Assembly: GCA_041177965.1 (NCBI GenBank)
Contig: JBEGWF010000031.1
Coordinates: 1 to 12,638 of the forward strand
Length of the DNA: 12,638 nucleotides
DNA from: SXXZ01 sp041177965
GTDB lineage: Bacteria > Verrucomicrobiota > Verrucomicrobiia > Limisphaerales > UBA9464
Direction of reading: 5' to 3'
The notes under the pieces are model-generated. The model was not told the DNA's origin. It made no database searches and saw only the letters and a program-made list of their open reading frames with translations. How positions within the stretch are numbered: the stretch's first letter is position 1; each line of letters starts with the position of its first letter. The position numbers and the translations under genes were made by a program. Of the stretch, positions 6,716-12,638 are shown in pieces.

Positions 6716-7651
6716 ATGTCGAAGACTGCATTTCTGTTCGCGGGCCAAGGAGCCCAGTCGGTGGGGATGGGCAAGGATCTGGCCGAGGCATTTCCGGCAG
6801 CCCGCGGCCTCTTCGACGAGGCCCATCGGGTTCTCGGCTACGACCTGGCCTCCATCTGCTTCGAGGGGCCCGAGGCGGTCCTGACCCAGACCGAGAACGC
6901 CCAACCCGGCATCTACCTCGTCAGTTGGGTCGCCCTGCGGTTGTTGCAGGAGCGCCTGCCTTCGCTGCAAGCCGAGGCCACGGCCGGGCTTTCGCTCGGG
7001 GAATTCACGGCGCTGGCCGCGGCCGGTGCGATGACCTTCGAGGAAGGGCTCCGGATCACCCGGCTTCGCGGGCGTTTCATGCAGGAAGCCTGCGATGCCA
7101 CCCAGGGCGGCATGGCGGCGGTGATCGGGCTCGACGAGGCCCCTTGCCGGGAGGTCTGTGAGGCGACCGGAGTGACCCTGGCCAACCTCAATTGCCCGGG
7201 CCAGATCGTGATCTCGGGCCCTGCCGATCGGATTCCGGCGGCGGTGGAGGCGGCCAAGGCGCGCGGAGCCAAGAAGGCCATCCCCCTTCCGGTGGCGGGT
7301 GCCTACCACTCCCCGTTGATGGCGTCGGCCCAGCCCCGCCTCGCCGAGGCCTTGTCCGGGATCCGATTCCAGAGTCCCCGCGTCCCGGTCATCTCCAACG
7401 TCACTGCATCGCCCCACGGTTCGCCCGAGACGATCCCGCCGGTCCTGGTCGACCAGGTCACCTCTTCGGTCCGATGGGAGGCCAGCATGAGGCACCTGCT
7501 GGCCCAGGGCTTCACCCGGTTCATCGAGCTGGGACCGGGCACCGCCCTCACCGGGTTCTTACGCCGCATCGACAAGTCCGCTCAGGCGTTCAACGTCTGC
7601 GACGTCCCGAGCCTCGAGGCGACCGTGAAGGCCCTCTCCGGCGCGGCCTGA
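6716..7651 (+). CDS. fabD: Malonyl-CoA:ACP transacylase (FabD)
   Basis: It moves the malonyl group from CoA to acyl carrier protein, supplying the extender for type II fatty acid synthesis in the cytosol. The product is 311 residues, the normal size. The N-terminal motif FAGQGAQSVGMG (8-19) gives the oxyanion-hole Gln. The nucleophile Ser93 lies in GLSLGE (91-96), Arg118 in LRGRFMQEA matches the malonate carboxylate-binding Arg, and the catalytic His198 is in GAYHSPLM. NCPGQIVISG (159-168), ISNVTA and ELGPGTALTG (271-280) are also typical. The Leu before Ser93 replaces the common His of GHSLG. The ATG at 6716 is chosen because FabD proteins begin a few residues before FAGQG; no good Shine-Dalgarno is seen. 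The open frame continues upstream, but only through the 20-bp repeats. No other fab gene is next to it. Confidence 0.96.
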   Translation: MSKTAFLFAGQGAQSVGMGKDLAEAFPAARGLFDEAHRVLGYDLASICFEGPEAVLTQTENAQPGIYLVSWVALRLLQERLPSLQAEATAGLSLGEFTALAAAGAMTFEEGLRITRLRGRFMQEACDATQGGMAAVIGLDEAPCREVCEATGVTLANLNCPGQIVISGPADRIPAAVEAAKARGAKKAIPLPVAGAYHSPLMASAQPRLAEALSGIRFQSPRVPVISNVTASPHGSPETIPPVLVDQVTSSVRWEASMRHLLAQGFTRFIELGPGTALTGFLRRIDKSAQAFNVCDVPSLEATVKALSGAA

Positions 7652-7730
7652 ACCCCAGGGGCCCGAGGCCCGGACGGCGCGGGGATGCCTCCCTGGTTGC
7701 CGATGGGCCGATGGAGGGCCAGCGTCCATC

Positions 7731-8177
7731 ATGACCGATCCGGAAAATCCGATCGAAGGCGAGGGATCCCCGGAGACAGGGCGGCCCCAGGAACACCAGT
7801 TGCCGCCCGACTTCGTGTTCCTCCTCTGCGCCGCGCTGGCCGGGGGGCTTCCGGCGGGAATCTTCACCACGCTGGTCTCCGAGCCCGGTCGCTCGGGATC
7901 CCCGATCTACGGCCTCCTGTTGCCCTGGGGAATCCTGCCCTTCTTCCTCGTGCTGGTGGCCGGATGGCGGGGGCGTCAATCGCCGGATGTGCGGCGACTG
8001 GCGTGGTTCACCTCGGCTGCCTCGCTTTTGGGGTTGTTGGCCCACGGCTACGCCTTCCTGTTCCTGCCGGGGTTCCATGACGCCCGCCGCTGGTTCCTGG
8101 TGGTGCCGCTGTGGCAATGGCTTTTGATCGCCCGGCCGGCGCTGCGTTGCGCCTTTCCGCGGGTCCCTCCCGGCTGA
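7731..8177 (+). CDS. Small four-helix membrane protein, unknown function
   Basis: The product is 148 residues. A polar, acidic and proline-containing N-terminus (about 1-26, MTDPENPIEGEG...) is followed by four hydrophobic segments at about 28-49, 60-79, 90-114 and 119-135. Short Arg-containing loops follow the second segment (GWRGRQSPDVRR) and precede the fourth (HDARR), suggesting that these sides face the cytoplasm. I do not recognise the family. The ATG at 7731 has a GGAGGG stretch (7713-7718) 12 nt upstream, which is rather distant. It follows fabD by 79 nt on the same strand with no clear terminator between them, so co-transcription is possible. Its end is 26 nt from the convergent ptsI stop. 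Codon use looks coding, and the hydrophobic periodicity supports a real gene. Confidence 0.78.
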   Translation: MTDPENPIEGEGSPETGRPQEHQLPPDFVFLLCAALAGGLPAGIFTTLVSEPGRSGSPIYGLLLPWGILPFFLVLVAGWRGRQSPDVRRLAWFTSAASLLGLLAHGYAFLFLPGFHDARRWFLVVPLWQWLLIARPALRCAFPRVPPG

Positions 8178-8182
8178 ACGCC

Positions 8183-8196
8183 CGGAGGCGGCTCCG
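8183..8196. terminator. Small hairpin between convergent genes
   Basis: A 5-bp stem (CGGAG with CTCCG) with a GCGG loop lies in the 26-nt gap between the membrane-protein gene and ptsI. No T-run follows on either strand. It could be a weak bidirectional 3' end, but this is poorly supported. Confidence 0.25.
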
Positions 8197-8203
8197 TCGG
8201 GGA

Positions 8204-9985
8204 CTATTGCTTGCCGAAGAGGTTCGGTGCGGCGGCCAGCGCGACCTCCCGGCTGCGCTGCAGGATCTCGGCTCCCGCGCTGCAACCCAGCGCCCATCGG
8301 GCGATGTCCCGGGCCTCCGACATGCGCAGTCGGCGCAGCAGGAATTTCACGGCCGGGATCAGCGCGGGCGTCACGCTCAGTTCATGCACTCCCAGGCCGA
8401 TCAGCAGGGGCACGAGGGCCGGTTCACCGGCCATCTCGCCGCAGACACCGACCGGGCGCCCATGCCGCTGGGCCGCCTGCACCGTCATGTCGATGAGCCG
8501 AAGCACCGCGGGATGGGTGGGCTGGTACAGCCGCGCGACCTTCTCGTTGAGGCGGTCGACCGCCAGCGTGTAGCCGGTGAGGTCGTTGGTGCCGATGCTG
8601 AAGAAGTCGGACTCCCGCGCGAGTTCCTCGGCGATCAACGCCGCCGACGGGATCTCGATCATCACGCCCAGCGGCACCGAATCGCAGAAGGGGAAGCCCT
8701 CCGCCCGTAGCGATTCCTTGCACGACTCGAGCATCGCCCGGGCGGCCCGCAGCTCCTCGAGGGTCGAGACCATCGGCAGCAGGATCCGCACGCGCCCGTG
8801 GAGCCCCGCCCGTAGGATCGCCCGGAGCTGGCCGCGGAAGACCTCCGGACGGTCGAGACTGATGCGGATGGCCCGCCATCCGAGGAACGGATTGGGTTCG
8901 CCCTCGCGCCGGAGGTCGCCGGGCATCTTGTCGCCGCCGAGGTCGAGGGTGCGGATGATGGCCTCCTGCCCCGGGCGGGTCTGCGAGGCGACCGCGCGAT
9001 AGGCCTCGAACTGCTCCTCTTCGCCCGGGGGATCGTCGCGGTTCAGGAAGAGGAACTCGGTCCGGAACAGCCCGATGCCGTGCGCGCCGCTGGCCTGCAC
9101 CGAGGCCATGTCCTCGGGGCCCTCGATGTTGGCGGCCAGGGTGATGTGGTGGCCATCGAGCGTGACGGCCGGCTGCTCGCGCAGCAGCGCCAGCTTCTCC
9201 TCGAACTGGGCCCGACGCTGCTTGAGTTGCCCGTACTCGAAGAGGGTCTGGTCGGTGGGATTGATCGTGAGCACCCCGCCGTGCCCATCGAGCAGGGCAT
9301 ACTCGCCGTCGCGGACCGAATCGAGCAGCGGGCCCAGGCCCACCACCGCCGGGATGCCCATCTTCCGGGCCATGATGGCCGTGTGGCTCGTCTTGCCTCC
9401 CGCCTCGGTCGCGAAACCGAGGACATTCCTGCGATCCAGCAGGGCCGTGACGCTGGGGGCCAGGTCGTTGGCGACGAGGATGCAGGGTTCGGGGAGGTCG
9501 CTCAGCTCGTGCTGGTGCACCGCGCCCGACAGATGGTCGAGCACCCTACCGGACAGATCGCGCAGGTCGGCCGCCCGCTCCCGTAGGTAGGCGTCGTCCA
9601 CCGCGGCCAGCACCGAGACGTACTTCTCGAACACGTCGTGGAAGGCGGCCTCGGCCCCGAGTCGCTCGGTGCGGATCTTGCGCAGCACCTCGTTGAGGAG
9701 GGTGGAGTCCTCGAGCACGAGCAGGTGGGCCTCGAAGAGCCCGGCCTCGGCGGCCCCCATGGCGGCCGAGACCTGGTCGCGAACCTTCTGGATGTCCTGT
9801 CGGGTTCCCAGCAGCGCCTGGTTCAGGCGTTCGACCTCCGGGGCGACGGCCTCGGGGGCGATGGGGTCCCGCGAGATCTCCCGTCGGGACTGTCCCACCC
9901 GCAGGATGCGGGCATGCGCCACGCCATCCGACACCGCTATGCCGCGGTGGGTGCGTGCTCCAGGACGGGTGGGTTGCTCGGCCAT
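8204..9985 (-). CDS. ptsI: Phosphoenolpyruvate-protein phosphotransferase (PTS Enzyme I)
   Basis: This cytosolic enzyme takes phosphate from PEP onto its own His and passes it to HPr, starting the sugar phosphotransferase chain or a regulatory version of it. The product has 593 residues, slightly longer than the usual 570-575. Visible: the HPr-interaction and swivelling N-terminal part; phospho-His201 in GGKTSHTAIMARK (197-209); PEP-binding Arg308 (LFRTEF) and Arg345 (IRTLDLGGDK); Glu443 (VMIEIPSAA); Asn467/Asp468 in GTNDLTGYTLAVDR; Arg478; and the acid-base Cys515 in VCGEMAGE. The ATG at 9985 gives about 13 extra residues before RGIAVSDGVA, where Enzyme I normally begins; no Shine-Dalgarno is evident. 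The signature Gln after GTNDLT is Gly here. ptsH and EII genes are not in view; the two flanking genes lie on the opposite strand. Confidence 0.96.
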   Translation of the reverse strand: MAEQPTRPGARTHRGIAVSDGVAHARILRVGQSRREISRDPIAPEAVAPEVERLNQALLGTRQDIQKVRDQVSAAMGAAEAGLFEAHLLVLEDSTLLNEVLRKIRTERLGAEAAFHDVFEKYVSVLAAVDDAYLRERAADLRDLSGRVLDHLSGAVHQHELSDLPEPCILVANDLAPSVTALLDRRNVLGFATEAGGKTSHTAIMARKMGIPAVVGLGPLLDSVRDGEYALLDGHGGVLTINPTDQTLFEYGQLKQRRAQFEEKLALLREQPAVTLDGHHITLAANIEGPEDMASVQASGAHGIGLFRTEFLFLNRDDPPGEEEQFEAYRAVASQTRPGQEAIIRTLDLGGDKMPGDLRREGEPNPFLGWRAIRISLDRPEVFRGQLRAILRAGLHGRVRILLPMVSTLEELRAARAMLESCKESLRAEGFPFCDSVPLGVMIEIPSAALIAEELARESDFFSIGTNDLTGYTLAVDRLNEKVARLYQPTHPAVLRLIDMTVQAAQRHGRPVGVCGEMAGEPALVPLLIGLGVHELSVTPALIPAVKFLLRRLRMSEARDIARWALGCSAGAEILQRSREVALAAAPNLFGKQ

Positions 9986-10107
9986 TTCGGTCAGTCTATC
10001 GGCTCGGGGGGCGGTGCGTGAACCATTTTGTCTGCCTTGGACCCCGTTTCCCGTGTTGCGGGGAATCGTGCCTTGACCTCCGGGCGAACGGTCGCGACAA
10101 GGATCGC
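9986..10107. promoter_or_regulatory. Divergent ptsI/FG-GAP lipoprotein intergenic region
   Basis: These 122 nt must carry both promoters. TTGACC at 10073-10078 looks like a -35 element for the plus-strand gene, but the hexamer 17 nt downstream (GACAAG) is a poor -10 box. A weak CCCCG...CGGGG inverted repeat lies around 10032-10062. I see no clear operator. Confidence 0.3.
10099..10103 (+). promoter_or_regulatory. Ribosome-binding site fixing the lipoprotein start
   Basis: AAGGA ends 4 nt before the ATG at 10108. The frame is open further upstream, but only this start gives a proper lipoprotein signal peptide right at the N-terminus. Confidence 0.55.
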
Positions 10108-11448
10108 ATGCACCTCCGATTTCCCCACATCCAGACCCGCTCCCTGTGTGCCGCCGCCGCCGCCGGCCTGCTGGCGGCCGGGTGCGCCAGCCTCGGCTCG
10201 GGAGCCTCGACGCCCCGGCTCCACACCTTCTCCAAGCAGGAATTGAGCAACGAGTTCTGGGCGGAGGGCGCGTGTTTCGCCGACATCAACCGGGACGGCG
10301 TGTCCGACGTGGTCTCGGGCCCCTTCTGGTACGAGGGCCCCACCTTCAAGACCCGTCACGAATACGCCCCGGCCGATCGTGTCTCCAAGAGCAAGCGCAA
10401 CGGCGCCGAGGTGACTTTCCGTGGCTACAAGGGCGCCCTGGGCAACGAGAACGAATACAGCGCCAACTTCTTCGCCCACTCCGGCGATTTCAACGGCGAC
10501 GGCTGGGCCGACATCCTCATCCTGGGTTTCCCGGGCGAGAATTCCTGGTGGTTCGAGAACCCGGGCAAGGGAGTCACCGCCCATTGGAAGCGCCATGTCG
10601 CGCTCGATGTCACCGACAACGAGTCCCCGCGCTGGGTGGACATCACCGGCGACGGCCGGCCCGAGATCGTCTGCTCCAGCAAGGGTCGGTACGGGTACGC
10701 ATCGCCGGACCCCAAGAACCCCACGGCCCCGTTCACCTGGCACCCGCTCTCGCCGGACAAGAAGTACCACCGTTTCACCCACGGCCTCGGGGTGGGCGAC
10801 GTCAACGGTGACGGCCGGTTGGACCTCCTCGAGAAGGATGGTTGGTGGGAGCAACCGGCCTCGCTGGCGGGCGACCCGGAGTGGAAGCACCACCCGGTGG
10901 CGTTCGGCCTGGGCGGTGCCCAGATGTACGCGTACGACGTCAATGGCGACGGATTGAACGACGTCATCACCAGCCTCGCCGCGCACGGCTTCGGGCTCGC
11001 CTGGTACGAGCAGTCGAAGGTGGGCTCCGAGATCCGTTTCAAGGAGCACATCATCATGAACAAGGAGGTCTCCGAGAACGCCTACGGGGTGAAGTTCAGC
11101 CAACTCCACGCCATCGATCTGGTGGACATCGACGGCGACGGCCTCAAGGACATCATCACCGGCAAGCGCTTCTGGGCCCATGGCCCCACGGGCGATGCCG
11201 AGGCCGGTGCCGCTCCGGTGCTGTACTGGTTCCAGTTGCGCCGTGGTGCCGATCGGTCCGTCGACTTCGTGCCGCACCTCATCGACGACGCCTCGGGCGT
11301 GGGTACCGAGGTGAAGGTGGTGGACCACAATCGCGACCGGTTGCCCGACATCCTGGTGGGCAACAAGAAGGGCGTGTTCGTCTTCACCCATTCGGCCCGA
11401 AAGGTGGACCGCGAGACCTGGGAGGCCGCCCAGCCCAAGAGGCGCTGA
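10108..11448 (+). CDS. Exported FG-GAP/VCBS-repeat lipoprotein (probable beta-propeller)
   Basis: The product is 446 residues. The N-terminus is a lipoprotein signal: a charged start with Arg4 and Arg11, an Ala/Leu-rich core, and a lipobox LAAGC with Cys26, followed by Ala and Ser, so no Asp retention signal is seen. Seven Ca-binding loops of type D-x-[ND]-x-D-G-x-x-[DE] are spaced along the chain: DINRDGVSD (59), DFNGDGWAD (127), DITGDGRPE (178), DVNGDGRLD (231), DVNGDGLND (277), DIDGDGLKD (340) and DHNRDRLPD (406). This spacing of about 46-68 residues fits a single integrin-like seven-bladed propeller. Aromatic motifs such as WFENPG, WWEQP and LAWYEQ recur after the loops. Similar proteins are common in Planctomycetes and Verrucomicrobia, and their function is mostly unknown; sugar or protein binding at the envelope is plausible. 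No catalytic residues are recognised. Confidence 0.92.
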   Translation: MHLRFPHIQTRSLCAAAAAGLLAAGCASLGSGASTPRLHTFSKQELSNEFWAEGACFADINRDGVSDVVSGPFWYEGPTFKTRHEYAPADRVSKSKRNGAEVTFRGYKGALGNENEYSANFFAHSGDFNGDGWADILILGFPGENSWWFENPGKGVTAHWKRHVALDVTDNESPRWVDITGDGRPEIVCSSKGRYGYASPDPKNPTAPFTWHPLSPDKKYHRFTHGLGVGDVNGDGRLDLLEKDGWWEQPASLAGDPEWKHHPVAFGLGGAQMYAYDVNGDGLNDVITSLAAHGFGLAWYEQSKVGSEIRFKEHIIMNKEVSENAYGVKFSQLHAIDLVDIDGDGLKDIITGKRFWAHGPTGDAEAGAAPVLYWFQLRRGADRSVDFVPHLIDDASGVGTEVKVVDHNRDRLPDILVGNKKGVFVFTHSARKVDRETWEAAQPKRR

Positions 11449-11482
11449 GCAACCTTCTGGCCGTTCGTGGCCGATCCATTCC

Positions 11483-11512
11483 GGCCCGATCCTGCATCCG
11501 CGGGATCGGGCC
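11483..11512. terminator. Perfect 10-bp hairpin between convergent genes
   Basis: GGCCCGATCC (11483-11492) pairs perfectly with GGATCGGGCC (11503-11512) across a 10-nt loop. It sits 34 nt after the FG-GAP gene stop and 16 nt before the stop of the convergent secreted-protein gene. On the plus strand only TTGTCGTGT follows, so the U-tract is poor. It is a likely shared terminator or 3'-end stabiliser, whether or not termination is Rho-independent. Confidence 0.65.
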
Positions 11513-11528
11513 TTGTCGTGTCCGGGCT

Positions 11529-12638
11529 TCAGGGTTGGGCGCGCACCCGGAAGTAGTAGCCACCCTGGCCCAGCAGGGCGGGGATGGTGTTGGTGAGGGT
11601 GCCCCCGGTGCCGATCCGGGGGTCGCTGGCGATGGTCCAACGACGGAGATCGTCGCTGATCTCCAGCAGGTATTCGCGGCGGGCCTCGCTGGGCCAGGAG
11701 ACCTGGATCGGCGCGTTCACGCCTCCGGAGGGCAGGTGGAGCCGCAGGCTCGAGGCCGGATCCTTCGGCGAGGTGCCCGCCTGGAACTCCGACAGGTTCG
11801 GGAACCCATCGCCGTCGGGGTCGGCCCCCGGCTCGGCCTCGGACCCGGCCAGGATTCCTCCAAAAAAGGCGCTTTCCCACAGGTCCGAGAGGCCGTTGGC
11901 GTTGGCATCGGGGAAGGTGTACCGGCCGGCGACCACCAGCACGTTGGTGCCCACGCGGTTGGTGACCGCCGGCGGCGTGAGGTGGTGATCGACCGGCGAC
12001 CAGCGCACCACGTACTCGCCAGGGACGGCGTTGGACACGTTGAACCAACGCCCGGAGCCGATCACCGTGCCGAAGTTGGTCGGCCCTCGGATGCTGAAGG
12101 TCGCCTGGGCCAGGTTGTTGGTGATGGAGAAGGACGACGCCTGGTTCTGGGTCAGGGAGATCTCGAGGTCGTCCACGAACCACCCGGGACGATCCGTCGT
12201 CTCGAAGCTGAGCAGCTGGTAGTTGAAACGGATGCGGACCACGTGGCCGGTGAAGCGGCTGATGTCGACATCCACCTCCTCCCAGTCGGCCGAGACATCG
12301 CCGAAGCCGAAGCCGGTGAGGTCGCTCCACTGGGCGCCGTTGTTGGTGCTGATGGCCACCTGGCACAATTCGAAGTCGAGCAGGTCGCTGCGTTCGGTGG
12401 TGTCGTACCAGGTTCGGAACTTCAATCGCGCGGTGTTGCCTCCCCGGAGGTCGATGGCCGGGCTGAGGAGGTCGGCGATGGCCGTGTCCACCGCTTGCCC
12501 CCCGAGGTTGGTGCCCCAGCAATTCGTGCCGCTGTGCGCCTGGATCCCGTACCGGTTGGAGGGCGTTCCGAACTGCCAGGTCGTGTTGAGCAGGCTTTCA
12601 CCCGTCTCGTCGTCGAAGGCGTCGTCGTCGAAGGTGGC
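11529..12638 (-). CDS. Secreted protein with jelly-roll, Ca-binding and terminal modules, 5' end outside window
   Basis: The frame is open from the window edge (12638) to TGA at 11529-11531, giving 369 residues. The GTG at 12491 is an internal Val, because the 49 codons before it continue a coherent domain (TFDDD..., WQFGTPSNRYG, AHSGTNCWGTNLGG). Residues 1-161 resemble MAM-like or galactose-binding jelly-roll domains of secreted peptidases and glycan-active proteins (LLSPAIDLRGG, WYDTTERSD, QVAISTNNGAQW, DRPGWFVDDLEI). A second beta-rich stretch follows (about 165-240), then Ca-binding loops DANANGLSD (244-252) and DPDGDGFPNLSEF (273-285), resembling thrombospondin type 3. A terminal module with YLLEISDDLRRW and YYFRVR closes the chain. 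No catalytic site is visible; an enzyme domain could lie in the missing N-terminal part. It converges on the FG-GAP lipoprotein gene. Confidence 0.9.
   Translation of the reverse strand, partial: ATFDDDAFDDETGESLLNTTWQFGTPSNRYGIQAHSGTNCWGTNLGGQAVDTAIADLLSPAIDLRGGNTARLKFRTWYDTTERSDLLDFELCQVAISTNNGAQWSDLTGFGFGDVSADWEEVDVDISRFTGHVVRIRFNYQLLSFETTDRPGWFVDDLEISLTQNQASSFSITNNLAQATFSIRGPTNFGTVIGSGRWFNVSNAVPGEYVVRWSPVDHHLTPPAVTNRVGTNVLVVAGRYTFPDANANGLSDLWESAFFGGILAGSEAEPGADPDGDGFPNLSEFQAGTSPKDPASSLRLHLPSGGVNAPIQVSWPSEARREYLLEISDDLRRWTIASDPRIGTGGTLTNTIPALLGQGGYYFRVRAQP

Noticed and set aside
6251..7495. Open frame of 414 codons on the minus strand across the purK-fabD gap
   Set aside because: It overlaps both fabD (antisense) and purK (other frame). 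It only reads through the 20-bp repeats and shows no domain.
10073..10101. Promoter for the FG-GAP gene (TTGACC, 17 nt, GACAAG)
   Set aside because: The -10 part is poor and overlaps the ribosome-binding site, which would leave almost no leader.
12489..12491. GTG as start codon of the minus-strand secreted protein
   Set aside because: The frame stays open to the window edge and the preceding 49 codons form a sensible part of the jelly-roll-like domain.
9991..12522. Open frame of 843 codons on the minus strand
   Set aside because: It is antisense to the FG-GAP lipoprotein and out of frame with the secreted-protein gene. Its composition is Arg/Gly/Pro/His-rich with no motif, a common effect of high GC.

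Overview
The window is a GC-rich chromosomal stretch that most resembles a Verrucomicrobiota genome (Limisphaerales/Pedosphaera-like). This assignment is an inference. It rests on giant secreted proteins built from cadherin/Ig-like repeats, on two such proteins that end in a Verrucomicrobia-style terminal module (pattern Y-x-[VL]-E-x-S ... W ... FR-[LV]-R), on an FG-GAP lipoprotein, and on the scattering of housekeeping genes as single units. No rRNA, tRNA, CRISPR array, transposase or phage gene was seen.

Layout. (1) Positions 2-5218, plus strand: the 3' part of a giant surface or secreted repeat protein, with 1738 residues inside the window and the start missing. It has Tandem-95 repeats split by a separate module of about 152 residues, a middle beta-rich region with four cysteines, ten He_PIG-like repeats and a terminal module. 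A strong intrinsic terminator follows. (2) 5337-6479, minus: purK (purine synthesis), convergent with the giant gene. (3) 6480-6715: a divergent intergenic region with four tandem 20-bp units. (4) 6716-7651, plus: fabD (fatty acid synthesis), followed by a small four-helix membrane protein of unknown function (7731-8177). (5) 8204-9985, minus: ptsI, Enzyme I of the phosphotransferase system, with no HPr or Enzyme II gene in view. (6) 10108-11448, plus: a lipoprotein with seven Ca-binding FG-GAP/VCBS motifs, probably a beta-propeller. (7) 11529-12638, minus: the 3' part of another secreted protein, with a jelly-roll-like domain, Ca-binding loops and the terminal module; its start is outside the window.

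The genes do not form an obvious operon or defence, secretion or biosynthetic system. Strands alternate, giving three convergent pairs (giant gene/purK, membrane gene/ptsI, FG-GAP/secreted protein) and two divergent pairs (purK/fabD, ptsI/FG-GAP). Three genes encode core metabolic enzymes, and three encode exported proteins likely used in adhesion, glycan contact or cell-surface architecture. I found no convincing new multi-gene system. The most noteworthy signals are the exact two-domain periodicity of the giant protein's repeat array, the module lying between its Tandem-95 repeats, the 20-bp tandem array between purK and fabD, and the shared C-terminal module.
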